From the NCBI RefSeq assembly GCF_002960445.1, contig NZ_POJD01000107.1, forward strand, positions 1-64,000: a stretch of 64,000 nucleotides of DNA, in the 5' to 3' direction. Each line of letters starts with the position of its first letter. Within the stretch, counting starts at the first letter, position 1. Of this stretch, positions 47,228-56,793 are shown piece after piece. Source of the stretch: Streptococcus suis (GTDB lineage: Bacteria; Bacillota; Bacilli; Lactobacillales; Streptococcaceae). The translations under genes were made by a program, and so were the position numbers. The notes beneath the pieces were generated by a model. That model was given only the letters and a program-made list of their open reading frames with translations, made no database searches and had not been told where the DNA came from.

Positions 47228-47917
47228 ATGGCACTTACAGCACTAGAATTAAAAGATAAAACTTTCGCAACCAAATTTAGAGGTTACGATGCGGATGAAG
47301 TGGATGACTTTTTAGATATTGTGACTCGTGATTATGAGGATTTAACTCGTAAAAACCATGAACAAGAGGCAGAATTAAAGACTCTTCGTGAACGATTGGC
47401 ATATTTTGATGAAATGAAGGAGTCCTTGAGCCAGTCTGTTCTCTTAGCACAAGATACAGCTGAGAAAGTAAAACATGCTGCAGAAGATCAAGCAGCAAAT
47501 ATTATTAAACAAGCAGATTATGATGCCGCTACTTTATTGCACGAAGCAAAGGATAAGGCAAATGAGATCCTTCGTAATGCGACAGATAATGCAAAGAAAG
47601 TTGTAATTGAAACAGAGGAATTAAAGAATAAGACACGTATTTTCCATCAACGATTAAAATCAACAGTGGAAAGCCAGCTATCTTTGATAAATTCTCCAGA
47701 ATGGGAAGAAATTCTCCGTCCAACAGCTACCTATATTCAAACTAGCGATGATGCTTTCCGCGATGTCCTTCATAAGGCTTTAGATGAGGAAGTATCCATT
47801 GAAGAGGATAGCTTAGACTATACCCGTCAGCTAAGTCCAGAGGAAATTGCAGAATTAACTCGTCAGGCAGAAGCTTTTGATAAAGGGGAAACAGTTGAAG
47901 TTTCCGTGACAGAATAG
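47228..47917 (+). CDS. divIVA: Cell-division initiation protein DivIVA
   Basis: A 229-residue coiled-coil protein. The membrane-binding N-terminal domain is recognisable from LELKDKTFATKFRGYDADEV and DDFLDIVTRDYEDL, followed by a long coiled coil (about 30-150) and an acidic tail. DivIVA marks negatively curved membrane at the septum and poles and recruits division and wall proteins. GGGGGAAA precedes the start. The next transcript unit begins with a T-box. Confidence 0.95.
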   Translation: MALTALELKDKTFATKFRGYDADEVDDFLDIVTRDYEDLTRKNHEQEAELKTLRERLAYFDEMKESLSQSVLLAQDTAEKVKHAAEDQAANIIKQADYDAATLLHEAKDKANEILRNATDNAKKVVIETEELKNKTRIFHQRLKSTVESQLSLINSPEWEEILRPTATYIQTSDDAFRDVLHKALDEEVSIEEDSLDYTRQLSPEEIAELTRQAEAFDKGETVEVSVTE

Positions 47918-47934
47918 TTTTCAGATACAAAGAC

Positions 47935-48141
47935 AGTATTGCTAGAAATATATTCAGCGAGTAGGTGATGGTGGAAGACCTGCAATCCCTTTCTAGTCAA
48001 GGATCCCTTTGTCTGATCTTTCCTGAACAGTTAAGTAGGGAAAGACGTCGGTTCACGTTACGAACATAGAGGGATGGGGGAAACCCTATCTAAACTAAGG
48101 TGGTACCACGAACTTTCGTCCTTATTGGCGGGAGTTTTTTT
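47935..48141 (+). ncRNA. T-box riboswitch (tRNA-Ile responsive)
   Basis: A leader with the invariant T-box AAGGTGGTACCACG (48097-48110) followed by a terminator stem (CTTTCGTCC with GGCGGGAG) and a T-run ending near 48141. The upstream region folds as Stem I (CTAGAAA pairs with TTTCTAG). Uncharged tRNA-Ile would stabilise the antiterminator. I could not fix the ATC specifier with certainty, so the amino acid is inferred from ileS downstream. Confidence 0.87.
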
Positions 48142-48148
48142 GTTTGTT

Positions 48149-48586
48149 ATGATCGGATTAGAATTAGTAAATAAGGATAATTTTGAAGAAGTCTTGCAAG
48201 TGCAGGTCTTAGAAGAGGACCAGCGTCGAGTTGCCTCGGTTGAATATTCTCTGGCTCAGGCTTGGCTCTATCGGGAGGAGGGACATCTGCTTCCTTATGC
48301 AGTCAAATCAGGAGAGAAAATCGTAGGTTTTGTATTGTTGTCTATACAAGAAGACAAGAGCTACTATGTGTGGCGTTTGTTAATAGACAGGCATTGTCAA
48401 AATAGAGGCTATGGTAAGGAAGTCATCCGGCAAGTGATTGGTCTGGCTAAGGAAGATCCAAGTTGCCACACAGTTACCATGAATTATGTAATCGGCAATC
48501 ATAAAATGCGGTACATCTTAGAAAAATTTGGCTTCCAATCAGTTGGTATGATTGGACAAGAAATAAAAATGGAATTAACTTTTTAA
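48149..48586 (+). CDS. GNAT-family N-acetyltransferase between T-box and ileS
   Basis: A protein of about 145 residues with GNAT features. Strand VGFVLLSI is followed by YVWRLLIDRHCQNRGYGKEV, which holds the acetyl-CoA-binding R/Q-x-x-G-x-G/A motif, and a C-terminal NHKMRYILEKFGFQSVG segment is typical of the fold. The likely start is ATG 48149, which follows the terminator; upstream in-frame codons lie inside the T-box. The ribosome binding site is weak. It would be expressed only when the T-box reads through. Substrate unknown. Confidence 0.78.
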   Translation: MIGLELVNKDNFEEVLQVQVLEEDQRRVASVEYSLAQAWLYREEGHLLPYAVKSGEKIVGFVLLSIQEDKSYYVWRLLIDRHCQNRGYGKEVIRQVIGLAKEDPSCHTVTMNYVIGNHKMRYILEKFGFQSVGMIGQEIKMELTF

Positions 48587-48598
48587 AAAGGAGATAAA

Positions 48599-51388
48599 AT
48601 GAAATTAAAAGAAACCCTCAACTTAGGTCAAACGGCCTTCCCAATGCGTGCAGGTTTACCAACTCGTGAACCAGAATGGCAAAAGACTTGGGATGAAGCA
48701 AACTTGTATGCTCGTCGTCAAGAACTTAACGCAGGCAAGCCTGCCTTCCACCTACACGATGGCCCTCCATACGCAAATGGGAATATCCACGTTGGGCATG
48801 CTTTGAACAAGATTTCAAAAGACATCATCGTTCGTTCTAAGTCCATGTCAGGTTTCCGTGCCCCCTTTGTACCAGGTTGGGATACGCACGGTCTTCCGAT
48901 TGAGCAAGTCTTGGCAAAACAAGGGGTCAAGCGCAAGGAAATGGACCTGGTAGAATACCTTGAAATGTGTCGTGATTACGCTCTTAGCCAGGTTGACAAG
49001 CAACGTGATGATTTCAAGCGCTTGGGTGTTTCTGCAGACTGGGAAAATCCATATATCACCTTGACTAAAGACTACGAAGCAGCTCAAATCCGTGTTTTTG
49101 GAGCTATGGCGGACAAGGGCTATATCTACCGTGGTGCCAAGCCAGTCTATTGGTCATGGTCATCTGAATCTGCTCTTGCAGAAGCTGAAATCGAATACCA
49201 TGACATTGACTCTACTTCTCTCTACTATGCCAACAAGGTCAAAGATGGCAAGGGGCTCTTGGATACGGATAGCTACATTGTTGTCTGGACAACCACTCCA
49301 TTTACAGTAACCGCTTCGCGCGGTTTGACCATGGGAGCAGACATTGACTATGTCTTGGTTCAACCTGCTGGCTCAGACCGTAAGTACATCTTGGCAGAAG
49401 CCTTGGTTGACAGCTTGGCAGCCAAATTCGGTTGGGAATCCTTTGAAGTGATTTCAAAACACAAGGGTGCTGAATTTGAATATATCGTGACCGAACACCC
49501 ATGGGATGCTGAAGTTGATGAATTGGTTATCTTGGGTGACCACGTCACAACGGATTCGGGTACTGGTATCGTCCATACGGCTCCAGGTTTTGGTGAGGAT
49601 GACTACAATGTTGGTGTCAAATATAACTTGGAAGTTGCCGTAACGGTCAACGAACGTGGCTTGATGAATGAAGCTGCGGGTCCTGATTTTGAAGGTCAAT
49701 TCTATGACAAGGTTGTACCAACGGTTAAGGAAAAATTGGGTGACTTGCTCCTTGCTAGCGAAGTCATCAATCACTCCTACCCATTCGACTGGAGAACCAA
49801 GAAGCCAATCATCTGGCGTGCAGTGCCACAGTGGTTTGCCTCTGTTTCTAAATTCCGTCAGGAAATCTTGGACCAAATTGAATCAACGACCTTTATTCCT
49901 GCTTGGGGTAAAACACGTCTTTACAACATGATCCGTGACCGTGGTGACTGGGTCATCTCTCGTCAACGTGCTTGGGGTGTGCCGCTTCCAATCTTCTATG
50001 CTGAAGACGGCACAGCCATTATGACAAAGGAAGTTACAGACCACGTTGCTGCCCTTTTTGAAGAGCATGGTTCTATTATCTGGTGGAAATCAGAAGCCAA
50101 AGATCTTTTGCCAGCTGGTTTCACTCATCCAGGTTCACCAAATGGCGAATTTACCAAAGAAACAGACATCATGGACGTTTGGTTTGACTCAGGTTCCTCT
50201 TGGAATGGCGTCATGAATGCCCGTGAAAACCTTGCCTATCCAGCAGACCTATACCTAGAAGGTTCTGACCAATACCGTGGTTGGTTTAACTCATCCTTGA
50301 TCACCTCTGTAGCCGTAAATGGTCATGCCCCATACAAAGCTATCTTGTCACAGGGCTTTGTCCTTGATGGTAAAGGCATGAAGATGTCTAAATCTCTAGG
50401 GAATACCATCCTTCCAAGTGATGTTGAGAAACAATTTGGTGCAGAAATCTTACGTCTGTGGGTAACTTCTGTGGATACTTCAAACGATGTGCGTGTATCA
50501 ATGGATATTCTTGGACAGGTTTCTGAAACCTACCGTAAAATCCGTAATACCCTTCGCTTCTTGATTGCCAACACTTCTGATTTCAATCCTGCAAGCGATG
50601 CGGTAGCCTACGACGAACTTCGTTCTGTTGACCAGTATCTTTTGGTGAAATTTAACAAGTTGGTAGCTCAAATCCGTGAAGCCTACGACAATTATGATTT
50701 CATGGCTATCTACAAGTCTGTCGTAAACTTTGTGACTCTTGATTTGTCAGCTTTCTACCTCGATTTTGCCAAAGATGTCGTCTACATTGATGGTGCTAAA
50801 TCACTTTCTCGTCGTCAGATGCAGACAGTATTCTATGACATCTTGGTGAAAATTACCAAGCTCTTGACTCCGATCTTGCCACACACGGCAGAAGAAATCT
50901 GGTCCTACTTGGAACATGAAGCAGAAGAATTTGTACAATTGGCGGAAATGCCAGAGGTGGAAACATTTGGCAATGAAGCGCAGCTTTTAGCTGATTGGGA
51001 AAGCTTTATGGTCTTCCGTACAAAAGCTCAAAAAGCCTTGGAAGAAGCACGTAACGCTAAAGTGATTGGTAAATCGCTAGAAGCACATCTGACTGCCTAT
51101 GTGTCACTTGAAACCAAGTCCTTCTTGGAGAGCTTGAATGCAGACCTGGCTCAGTTACTCATCGTTTCAAACTTGACAGTAACCACGGAAGCAGCTCCTG
51201 AAAGTGCACTTGTGGTGGATGAAGTTGCCTTTGCTGTAGAACGTGCAGCCGGTGAAGTGTGTGATCGTTGCCGCCGCATTGATACTAGCGTTGTTGAGCG
51301 TAGCTATGGTGCAACAATCTGTGACCACTGTGCTAGCGTAGTAGAAGAAAACTTTGCTGAAGCAGTAGCTCAAGGTTTTGAAGCCTAA
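48599..51388 (+). CDS. ileS: Isoleucyl-tRNA synthetase
   Basis: A 929-residue class Ia synthetase. The HIGH-type motif is [14 protein letters not shown], then come the editing domain, KMSKSLGNT and the anticodon domain. The C-terminal zinc site [11 protein letters not shown] plus CDHC marks the bacterial IleS1 type, not the mupirocin-resistant form. Preceded by AAAGGAG. It ends the T-box transcript, and a terminator follows. Confidence 0.97.
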   Translation: MKLKETLNLGQTAFPMRAGLPTREPEWQKTWDEANLYARRQELNAGKPAFHLHDGPPYANGNIHVGHALNKISKDIIVRSKSMSGFRAPFVPGWDTHGLPIEQVLAKQGVKRKEMDLVEYLEMCRDYALSQVDKQRDDFKRLGVSADWENPYITLTKDYEAAQIRVFGAMADKGYIYRGAKPVYWSWSSESALAEAEIEYHDIDSTSLYYANKVKDGKGLLDTDSYIVVWTTTPFTVTASRGLTMGADIDYVLVQPAGSDRKYILAEALVDSLAAKFGWESFEVISKHKGAEFEYIVTEHPWDAEVDELVILGDHVTTDSGTGIVHTAPGFGEDDYNVGVKYNLEVAVTVNERGLMNEAAGPDFEGQFYDKVVPTVKEKLGDLLLASEVINHSYPFDWRTKKPIIWRAVPQWFASVSKFRQEILDQIESTTFIPAWGKTRLYNMIRDRGDWVISRQRAWGVPLPIFYAEDGTAIMTKEVTDHVAALFEEHGSIIWWKSEAKDLLPAGFTHPGSPNGEFTKETDIMDVWFDSGSSWNGVMNARENLAYPADLYLEGSDQYRGWFNSSLITSVAVNGHAPYKAILSQGFVLDGKGMKMSKSLGNTILPSDVEKQFGAEILRLWVTSVDTSNDVRVSMDILGQVSETYRKIRNTLRFLIANTSDFNPASDAVAYDELRSVDQYLLVKFNKLVAQIREAYDNYDFMAIYKSVVNFVTLDLSAFYLDFAKDVVYIDGAKSLSRRQMQTVFYDILVKITKLLTPILPHTAEEIWSYLEHEAEEFVQLAEMPEVETFGNEAQLLADWESFMVFRTKAQKALEEARNAKVIGKSLEAHLTAYVSLETKSFLESLNADLAQLLIVSNLTVTTEAAPESALVVDEVAFAVERAAGEVCDRCRRIDTSVVERSYGATICDHCASVVEENFAEAVAQGFEA

Positions 51389-51410
51389 GCAATCCATATT
51401 CGTTAATTAA

Positions 51411-51436
51411 AGTCTATCTAGCGATAGGCTTTTTTA
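51411..51436 (+). terminator. Terminator after ileS
   Basis: AGTCTATC (51411-51418) pairs with GATAGGCT (51423-51430), one G-T pair, and runs into Ts. Confidence 0.8.
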
Positions 51437-51448
51437 TTGTTAATTGGT

Positions 51449-51474
51449 CAAAAAAAGAAGCCCGTTGGCTTCTT
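51449..51474 (-). terminator. Terminator of the DUF1827 gene
   Basis: AAGAAGCC (51455-51462) and GGCTTCTT (51467-51474) around CGTT; on the minus strand a T-run follows. The right arm includes part of the gene's stop codon. Confidence 0.8.
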
Positions 51475-51781
51475 AGATTTCAGTAATAATGGGAATAGAC
51501 ATTTCAATCAACCGTTCGGTATGGATGGTTTGAATAGCAGCCTTGTCAATTGTTCGTTCATCAATCTTGCGGTGAAGGAAGAAATCACGGATTTTTTCGA
51601 TTTCGGATTGTTGCACAGCCCTGTATTTGTTGCTGATTAAGAGTTCATAGTGACGAGGGGCCTGGGTGAAAATAACATCTGTATTACCAGCAGAATAGGT
51701 TTCTACTAGAAAGGCATCGGTATTGGCCAACTGATTTTGGACCAGGTATGAATGACTATTTGTCGTATTTATGATTTTCAT
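51473..51781 (-). CDS. DUF1827 protein
   Basis: A 102-residue soluble protein starting MKIINTTNSHSYLVQNQLAN, the DUF1827 signature of lactic-acid cocci. Its function is unknown. ATG 51781 is supported by an ideal AGGAGG 6 bases upstream; a longer frame upstream is not used. It sits downstream of the NUDIX gene on the same strand but has its own extended -10. Confidence 0.75.
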   Translation of the reverse strand: MKIINTTNSHSYLVQNQLANTDAFLVETYSAGNTDVIFTQAPRHYELLISNKYRAVQQSEIEKIRDFFLHRKIDERTIDKAAIQTIHTERLIEMSIPIITEI

Positions 51782-51809
51782 GTGGAACCTCCTACATCTC
51801 TTTAGTTCC

Positions 51810-51818
51810 ATTATAGCA
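51810..51818 (-). promoter_or_regulatory. Extended -10 promoter of the DUF1827 gene
   Basis: On the minus strand, TGC precedes TATAAT (51810-51815), 28 bases before the start codon. Confidence 0.5.
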
Positions 51819-51836
51819 CGCTAGGGGGTGTTTTGG

Positions 51837-52295
51837 CTAGTTATCAGATACATTTTCTTGCAATTTCCATTGTTCAATTCCCCACTTGTGACTGCCTCGT
51901 TTGAGTTTTTCGATGGCCTCATCGATTGGGAACCAGGCAATGTGGTTAAAATCCTCTAAAGGTAGGCCGACCTGGTGATAGCTGGTCACTTGATAGATGT
52001 AAGCGGGGTTGTAGAAGTAGGTATCTCGATGGCTAGAGTAGAAATATTCGTCAGCCTGACCATAATAGTGACCAATTTCGGCTGTAAAACCAAGCTCTTC
52101 CATTAGTTCGCGTTCTAGGGCGATGAGATGATTTTCCCCTTTTTCGATTTCCCCACCTGGTAGGAACCAAGCACCATTTGGTGCTTGAACGAGGATGATA
52201 TTTTCTTTCTTTTCATCAGGGATAACAGCATAGACACCAAATCGATTTTGATAGTCTACGTCAGCCTTCTTTTCTCCAAAAACGGCAATATTCAT
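51837..52295 (-). CDS. NUDIX hydrolase
   Basis: A 152-residue NUDIX protein. The box starts LPGGEIEKGENHLIALEREL and continues MEELGF, close to the G-x5-E-x7-RE-x2-EE-x-G consensus. It would hydrolyse a nucleoside diphosphate linked to another group; the substrate is not predictable. It is distinct from nudF earlier in the window. It is transcribed leftward from its own promoter. Confidence 0.85.
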   Translation of the reverse strand: MNIAVFGEKKADVDYQNRFGVYAVIPDEKKENIILVQAPNGAWFLPGGEIEKGENHLIALERELMEELGFTAEIGHYYGQADEYFYSSHRDTYFYNPAYIYQVTSYHQVGLPLEDFNHIAWFPIDEAIEKLKRGSHKWGIEQWKLQENVSDN

Positions 52296-52331
52296 AGTAA
52301 ACTAAGTCCTTTTTACAATTGAGATGACTAT

Positions 52332-52340
52332 ATTATACCA
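52332..52340 (-). promoter_or_regulatory. Extended -10 promoter of the NUDIX gene
   Basis: On the minus strand, TGG precedes TATAAT (52332-52337), 37 bases ahead of the start codon. Confidence 0.55.
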
Positions 52341-52416
52341 TTTTTCTTACATTTTTCCTCAGACTAGACTTTTCTGGTCAAATCAGGTATTTTTTATATG
52401 TGAGGAAGGATTTTTG

Positions 52417-52447
52417 AAAAAAGGGAACTGGTCAAGTTGCCAGTCCC
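52417..52447 (-). terminator. Terminator of clpE
   Basis: GGGAACTGG (52423-52431) and CCAGTCCC (52440-52447) form the stem; on the minus strand a run of six Ts follows. Confidence 0.78.
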
Positions 52448-52458
52448 ACTTTTCCTAC

Positions 52459-54687
52459 TTATTTTGTTTTTGTATGTGCCTTGATTTGAATGTTCCCCTT
52501 GCTGGTCATAACAGCGCGAAGGTCTTTTTCGCTTGGGTTTTCCAAGTAGAAGTCTGTAATGGCATCTTCAATTTGATCTTGGATGGTTCTGCGAAGTGGC
52601 CGAGCCCCCATTTTGGGATCGTAACCTAGATCAACTAGCTTTTCTTTGACCTTATCTGTCACATGTAAGCTAATGCCGTTATTAGACAAGCGTTTGTTGA
52701 CATCATCCAGCATGAGGCTGACAATTTCAAGGAGGTTTTCCTTGCTGAGTGGTTGGAACTCGATGATTCCGTCAAAGCGGTTCATGAATTCTGGACTGAA
52801 GAAATTGCTGAGTTGGCCAAGAACAGACTGGGTGCGACCTTCCATGGCTGCTCCAAAACCGACACTTGCTTCAACCTTACCAGTTCCAGCATTTGAAGTC
52901 ATGATGATAATGGTGTCTTTGAAGCTGACTGTGCGTCCCTGTCCATCTGTCAGACGGCCGTCGTCTAGGACTTGGAGGAACATGTGCATGACATCAGGGT
53001 GAGCTTTTTCTACCTCATCCAAGAGGATGAGAGAGTAAGGATTGCGGCGGACCTTTTCCGTTAGCTGTCCTGCTTCTTCATATCCTACATAACCTGGAGG
53101 GGCACCGACTAGCTTGGCAACGGCATGTTTCTCCATATACTCGGACATATCGAAGCGAATCATACTATCGGCTGAACCGAAGAGTTCAATCGCTAGTTGC
53201 TTGGACAGCTCTGTTTTACCGACACCGGTAGGTCCAACAAAGAGGAAGGAGCCAATTGGGCGGTTTGGAGCACCAAGACCAACACGGTTGCGGCGAATAG
53301 CCTTGGCGATTTTGTCTACAGCTTCATCTTGACCGATAACGTGTGCCTTGAGATCGCTAGCCAGGTTGATCAATTGAGATTGTTCTTTTTCTTTCAAATC
53401 ACCAACAGGGATATTTGTTTTTTGTTCTACGATGGCTTCAATTTCCTTTTCAGTAATGAGGGGAATATCTTCCTCGCTGATGGTTGCCTTTTGCATTTCC
53501 TTATACTTGGCAATCTGGTCGCGGAAATAGGCAGCCTTTTCATAGTCCTCGTCACGAGTTGCTTGGGCCTTACGATTTTCGGCATCAATTAAGCGTTGGT
53601 CGATTTCTTTTGGATCAACAAAATTGAGGGTCAGGTTCATCTTAGAACCAGCTTCGTCCAGTAGGTCAATGGCCTTGTCTGGCAAGAAGCGGTCTTGGAT
53701 ATAGCGATTTGAAAGGACCGCAGCAGCTTCAATAGCTGCGTCAGAGTATTTGACATGGTGGTAGTCCTGATACTTATTCTGGATACCCTTGAGAATGATA
53801 ATGGTTTCTTCAACGCTTGGTTCTTCGACCTTTACAGGTTGCATACGGCGTTCTAAGGCTGCATCCTTCTCGATAATACGGTATTCGTTGAGGGTTGTTG
53901 CACCGACTAGCTGCATTTCGCCACGGGCAAGGGCAGGTTTGAGGATATTTCCAGCATCCATATTGCCATCACCAGCAGAGCCAGCCCCGACAATCTCGTG
54001 GATTTCGTCAATAAAGAGGATAATCTCACGGCGGTTACGGATTTCCTCCATGAGTTTTTGCATACGTTCTTCAAATTGGCCACGGATACCAGTCCCTTGT
54101 ACCAGGCTGACAACGTCTAATCGGATGACTTCCTTACCTTGCAATTTTTGTGGCACATCGCCGTCGACAATTTTTTGAGCCAACCCTTCAACAACAGCGG
54201 TTTTACCAACACCTGGCTCACCGATGAGGACTGGGTTGTTCTTGGTACGGCGGTTGAGGATTTCGATGACACGTGTAATTTCTTGGTCACGGCCAATCAC
54301 TGGGTCAATATCACCACGGCGGGCAATTTCCGTCACGTTGATACCAAACTCTTCTAACAATCCATTTGGTTGTTGTGGTTGCTGAGGTGGTGGAGTTTGC
54401 CCACCACGCCCGTTGTTCCCTCCTGCTTGTGTTGGTGGGGTTTGGTCACGTTTCTTGCCAGCTGGAGTGTTTCCTGGATAGCCTCCCAAGTGATTGAAGA
54501 ACTCGCTGAAAGGGTCCATATTATTTGGGTTTGTTAAATCCCCTAAACCACGCAAGATGGCATTATTAGGATCAGTTTTCATAATTTGGTAGCAGTTGTG
54601 GCAGAGATCTACCTGTTGTTGCTTACCATTCAGATTGGTATAGAGATGGATGGTTGCATCGTTGATTTTACAGTTATGACAGAGCAT
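52459..54687 (-). CDS. clpE: ATP-dependent Clp protease ATPase subunit ClpE
   Basis: A 742-residue Hsp100 unfoldase. An N-terminal zinc finger (Cys3-x2-Cys6 and Cys29-x2-Cys32) distinguishes ClpE from ClpC and ClpL. A Gly/Pro/Gln-rich linker follows, then two AAA+ domains with Walker [10 protein letters not shown] and GPTGVGKTE, and a UVR-type coiled segment between them. It feeds misfolded proteins to ClpP. ATG 54687 is used, with AGAGGTAG upstream. A CtsR-like operator overlaps the promoter, which fits heat and stress control. Confidence 0.95.
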   Translation of the reverse strand: MLCHNCKINDATIHLYTNLNGKQQQVDLCHNCYQIMKTDPNNAILRGLGDLTNPNNMDPFSEFFNHLGGYPGNTPAGKKRDQTPPTQAGGNNGRGGQTPPPQQPQQPNGLLEEFGINVTEIARRGDIDPVIGRDQEITRVIEILNRRTKNNPVLIGEPGVGKTAVVEGLAQKIVDGDVPQKLQGKEVIRLDVVSLVQGTGIRGQFEERMQKLMEEIRNRREIILFIDEIHEIVGAGSAGDGNMDAGNILKPALARGEMQLVGATTLNEYRIIEKDAALERRMQPVKVEEPSVEETIIILKGIQNKYQDYHHVKYSDAAIEAAAVLSNRYIQDRFLPDKAIDLLDEAGSKMNLTLNFVDPKEIDQRLIDAENRKAQATRDEDYEKAAYFRDQIAKYKEMQKATISEEDIPLITEKEIEAIVEQKTNIPVGDLKEKEQSQLINLASDLKAHVIGQDEAVDKIAKAIRRNRVGLGAPNRPIGSFLFVGPTGVGKTELSKQLAIELFGSADSMIRFDMSEYMEKHAVAKLVGAPPGYVGYEEAGQLTEKVRRNPYSLILLDEVEKAHPDVMHMFLQVLDDGRLTDGQGRTVSFKDTIIIMTSNAGTGKVEASVGFGAAMEGRTQSVLGQLSNFFSPEFMNRFDGIIEFQPLSKENLLEIVSLMLDDVNKRLSNNGISLHVTDKVKEKLVDLGYDPKMGARPLRRTIQDQIEDAITDFYLENPSEKDLRAVMTSKGNIQIKAHTKTK

Positions 54688-54725
54688 CGTTCTACCTCTT
54701 TCTATGGAATGGACCTTTGTCAAAT

Positions 54726-54742
54726 AGTCAATAAAGGTCAGT
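54726..54742 (+). promoter_or_regulatory. CtsR-like operator at the clpE promoter
   Basis: AGTCAAT-AAA-GGTCAGT is a direct heptad repeat with 3-base spacing, close to the CtsR consensus RGTCAAA-N3-RGTCAAA. It lies just downstream of the clpE -10 box, where CtsR would block transcription. A further GTCAAA lies at 54717-54724. Confidence 0.65.
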
Positions 54743-54751
54743 TATAGCTTT

Positions 54752-54779
54752 ATTATAACAAGATTTAGGGAAAAATCAA
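54752..54779 (-). promoter_or_regulatory. Promoter of clpE
   Basis: On the minus strand TTGATT (54774-54779) and TATAAT (54752-54757) are 16 bases apart, with TG one base ahead of the -10. Confidence 0.65.
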
Positions 54780-54866
54780 GAAACTGCTATATTCGGAACA
54801 TAATCACTTGGATGCCTTGGAACTGACAAGAAAATGTTGAAAAATCAAGACTTTTTTTATAATATG

Positions 54867-54875
54867 TGGTAAAAT
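54867..54875 (+). promoter_or_regulatory. Extended -10 promoter of the DUF1797 gene
   Basis: TGG then TAAAAT (54870-54875), 30 bases ahead of the start. Confidence 0.45.
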
Positions 54876-54905
54876 GTTTTTATAAAAAGGATTAGGAGAA
54901 GGAAT

Positions 54906-55136
54906 ATGGAATCACATTTGGTGAGAATTATCAATCGTCTGGAAGCTATGGCTAACGATGGCGGTACATTGAAACGTAATTTTGAGCGTGAAGGTGTTGT
55001 TGTTGCAGAAGTGGCTTATAGCTATGACGAGGAAAATGGTTCAGTATTTACCTTGCGTGATGTCGCTGCTCGTGAAACCTATACGTTTGACAGCATTGAC
55101 TTGATTGCGATGGAAATCTACGAATTGTTGTACTAA
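54906..55136 (+). CDS. DUF1797 (YkuJ-family) protein
   Basis: A 76-residue cytoplasmic protein with the YkuJ-like pattern: HLVRIINRLEAMANDG, then FEREGVVVAEVAYSYD, and a C-terminal FDSIDLIAMEIYELL. Small conserved protein of unknown role in Firmicutes. TTAGGAGAAGG precedes the start. It stands opposite clpE and has its own terminator. Confidence 0.75.
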   Translation: MESHLVRIINRLEAMANDGGTLKRNFEREGVVVAEVAYSYDEENGSVFTLRDVAARETYTFDSIDLIAMEIYELLY

Positions 55137-55147
55137 GAACAAGCTCG

Positions 55148-55169
55148 AGCACCGATAGGTGCTTTTTTC
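55148..55169 (+). terminator. Terminator after the DUF1797 gene
   Basis: AGCACC and GGTGCT form a stem closed by a GATA loop, followed by a T-run. Confidence 0.82.
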
Positions 55170-55201
55170 TTGCAATAAAATGAATATCTAAGCAAAAATA
55201 G

Positions 55202-55229
55202 TTGCATAAATATTCAAAAATGGTATAAT
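55202..55229 (+). promoter_or_regulatory. Promoter of the amino-acid ABC operon
   Basis: TTGCAT (55202-55207) and TATAAT (55224-55229), 16 bases apart, with TGG immediately ahead of the -10. Confidence 0.65.
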
Positions 55230-55260
55230 GGTGTCTAGATCATATTTGAGGAGTGAATGA

Positions 55261-55941
55261 ATGGATTTTTCTTTCTTGCCTGATTATTGGGCATATTTTA
55301 ATTATGGGGCCCTTGTAACCCTTATTATCGCTTTTTTCTCGGTTTTCTTTGGTAGTATTTTAGGGACGCTCTTGGCCTTTGCCCAACGCAGTAGATATAA
55401 GGTTCTGGTTTGGCTTGCCAATATTTATGTATGGATTTTCCGCGGTACTCCAATGGTAGTACAGATTATGATTGCCTTTGCCATGACCAATTTTGTTGCA
55501 CCGACTATCCAAATAGGGATTTTAGATGTAGATTTGACGCGTTTAATTCCAGGGATTATTGTCATTTCTATGAACTCCGCAGCCTATGTGTCTGAAACCA
55601 TTCGTGCGGGTATCAATGCTGTGCCAAAGGGTCAATTGGAAGCAGCTTATTCATTAGGTATTCGTCCAAAACAAGCCATGCGCTATGTCATTATGCCACA
55701 GGCTATCAAGAATATTCTCCCTGCTTTGGGAAATGAGTTTGTAACCATTGTTAAGGACAGTTCGCTCCTGTCAACCATTGGTGTTATTGAGTTGTGGAAT
55801 GGGGCACAGACGGTTGCTACGACGACTTATCTCACTCAAAGTCCGCTTATTTTTGCAGCCTTCTATTATTTGATGATGACCAGTATTTTGACCCTAGGCA
55901 TTCAAGCTCTTGAGAAAAAATTAAACAAGGGAGGACACTAA
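55261..55941 (+). CDS. Amino-acid ABC transporter permease (HisM/GlnP family)
   Basis: A 226-residue polar-amino-acid permease with about five membrane helices. It has the family's [10 protein letters not shown] segment and the EAA loop ([24 protein letters not shown]) that docks the ATPase. No fused substrate-binding domain is present, and no binding-protein gene adjoins, so the binding subunit must be encoded elsewhere. Candidate substrates are glutamine, cystine or other polar amino acids. It is one base before the ATPase gene. Confidence 0.88.
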   Translation: MDFSFLPDYWAYFNYGALVTLIIAFFSVFFGSILGTLLAFAQRSRYKVLVWLANIYVWIFRGTPMVVQIMIAFAMTNFVAPTIQIGILDVDLTRLIPGIIVISMNSAAYVSETIRAGINAVPKGQLEAAYSLGIRPKQAMRYVIMPQAIKNILPALGNEFVTIVKDSSLLSTIGVIELWNGAQTVATTTYLTQSPLIFAAFYYLMMTSILTLGIQALEKKLNKGGH

Positions 55942-55942
55942 G

Positions 55943-56677
55943 ATGACAGAAGCAATTATTTCCATAAAAGATCTTCATAAGTATTTTGGTGAAAATGAAG
56001 TTTTAAAAGGGATTGATTTAGATATCCAGCAAGGTCAAGTGGTTGTCATTATCGGTCCCTCAGGTTCAGGAAAATCAACTTTCTTGCGTACCATGAATCT
56101 CTTAGAGGTACCGACCAAGGGGACGGTGACTTTTGAAGGGGTCGATATTACGGACAAATCCAATGATATTTTCAAGATGCGTGAGAAGATGGGAATGGTT
56201 TTCCAGCAGTTTAACCTTTTTCCAAATATGACCGTATTAGAAAATATTACCCTGTCACCTATTAAGACAAAAGGAATTGCTAAGGCAGAGGCAGAAGCTA
56301 AGGCGCATGAATTGTTGGCAAAAGTTGGTTTGCCTGACAAGGCGGATGCCTATCCACAAAGTCTATCAGGTGGTCAGCAGCAACGGATTGCCATTGCCCG
56401 TGGTTTGGCCATGGATCCAGATGTCTTGCTCTTTGATGAGCCGACCTCAGCCCTTGATCCTGAAATGGTTGGTGAGGTACTTGCGGTTATGCAGGACTTG
56501 GCTAAGTCAGGGATGACCATGGTAATCGTAACCCATGAAATGGGCTTTGCGCGTGAAGTAGCAGACCGAGTTATCTTTATGGATGGAGGCTATATTGTTG
56601 AAGATGGAACTCCAGAAGAAGTTTTTGAACACACCAAGGAAGAACGGACTAAGGATTTCTTATCCAAAGTCTTATAA
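55943..56677 (+). CDS. Amino-acid ABC transporter ATPase (GlnQ/HisP family)
   Basis: A 244-residue ATPase. It shows Walker [11 protein letters not shown]-loop FQQFNLFPN, signature [10 protein letters not shown], Walker B VLLFDEP and [13 protein letters not shown], typical of polar-amino-acid importers. It pairs with the permease just upstream. A terminator follows the stop codon closely. Confidence 0.92.
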   Translation: MTEAIISIKDLHKYFGENEVLKGIDLDIQQGQVVVIIGPSGSGKSTFLRTMNLLEVPTKGTVTFEGVDITDKSNDIFKMREKMGMVFQQFNLFPNMTVLENITLSPIKTKGIAKAEAEAKAHELLAKVGLPDKADAYPQSLSGGQQQRIAIARGLAMDPDVLLFDEPTSALDPEMVGEVLAVMQDLAKSGMTMVIVTHEMGFAREVADRVIFMDGGYIVEDGTPEEVFEHTKEERTKDFLSKVL

Positions 56678-56681
56678 GCTC

Positions 56682-56706
56682 AACTCCGACATTGTTCGGA
56701 GTTTTT
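56682..56706 (+). terminator. Terminator after the amino-acid ABC genes
   Basis: AACTCCGA (56682-56689) pairs with TCGGAGTT (56696-56703), followed by Ts. Confidence 0.82.
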
Positions 56707-56760
56707 TGCTGTTTTCAGATGAATTGGGTGAGAACCTAGTCAAATCAGTGGCAAATAGGG

Positions 56761-56766
56761 TATAAT
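56761..56766 (+). promoter_or_regulatory. -10 box of folD
   Basis: TATAAT at 56761-56766 lies 27 bases before the folD start. It has no clear -35. Confidence 0.5.
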
Positions 56767-56793
56767 GAAGAAAAAGTGAGGAGATTTTAAGCA

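Noticed and set aside
53789-54178. 129-codon rightward open frame inside clpE
   Set aside because: Antisense to the first AAA+ domain of clpE; serine/arginine-rich composition typical of shadow frames.
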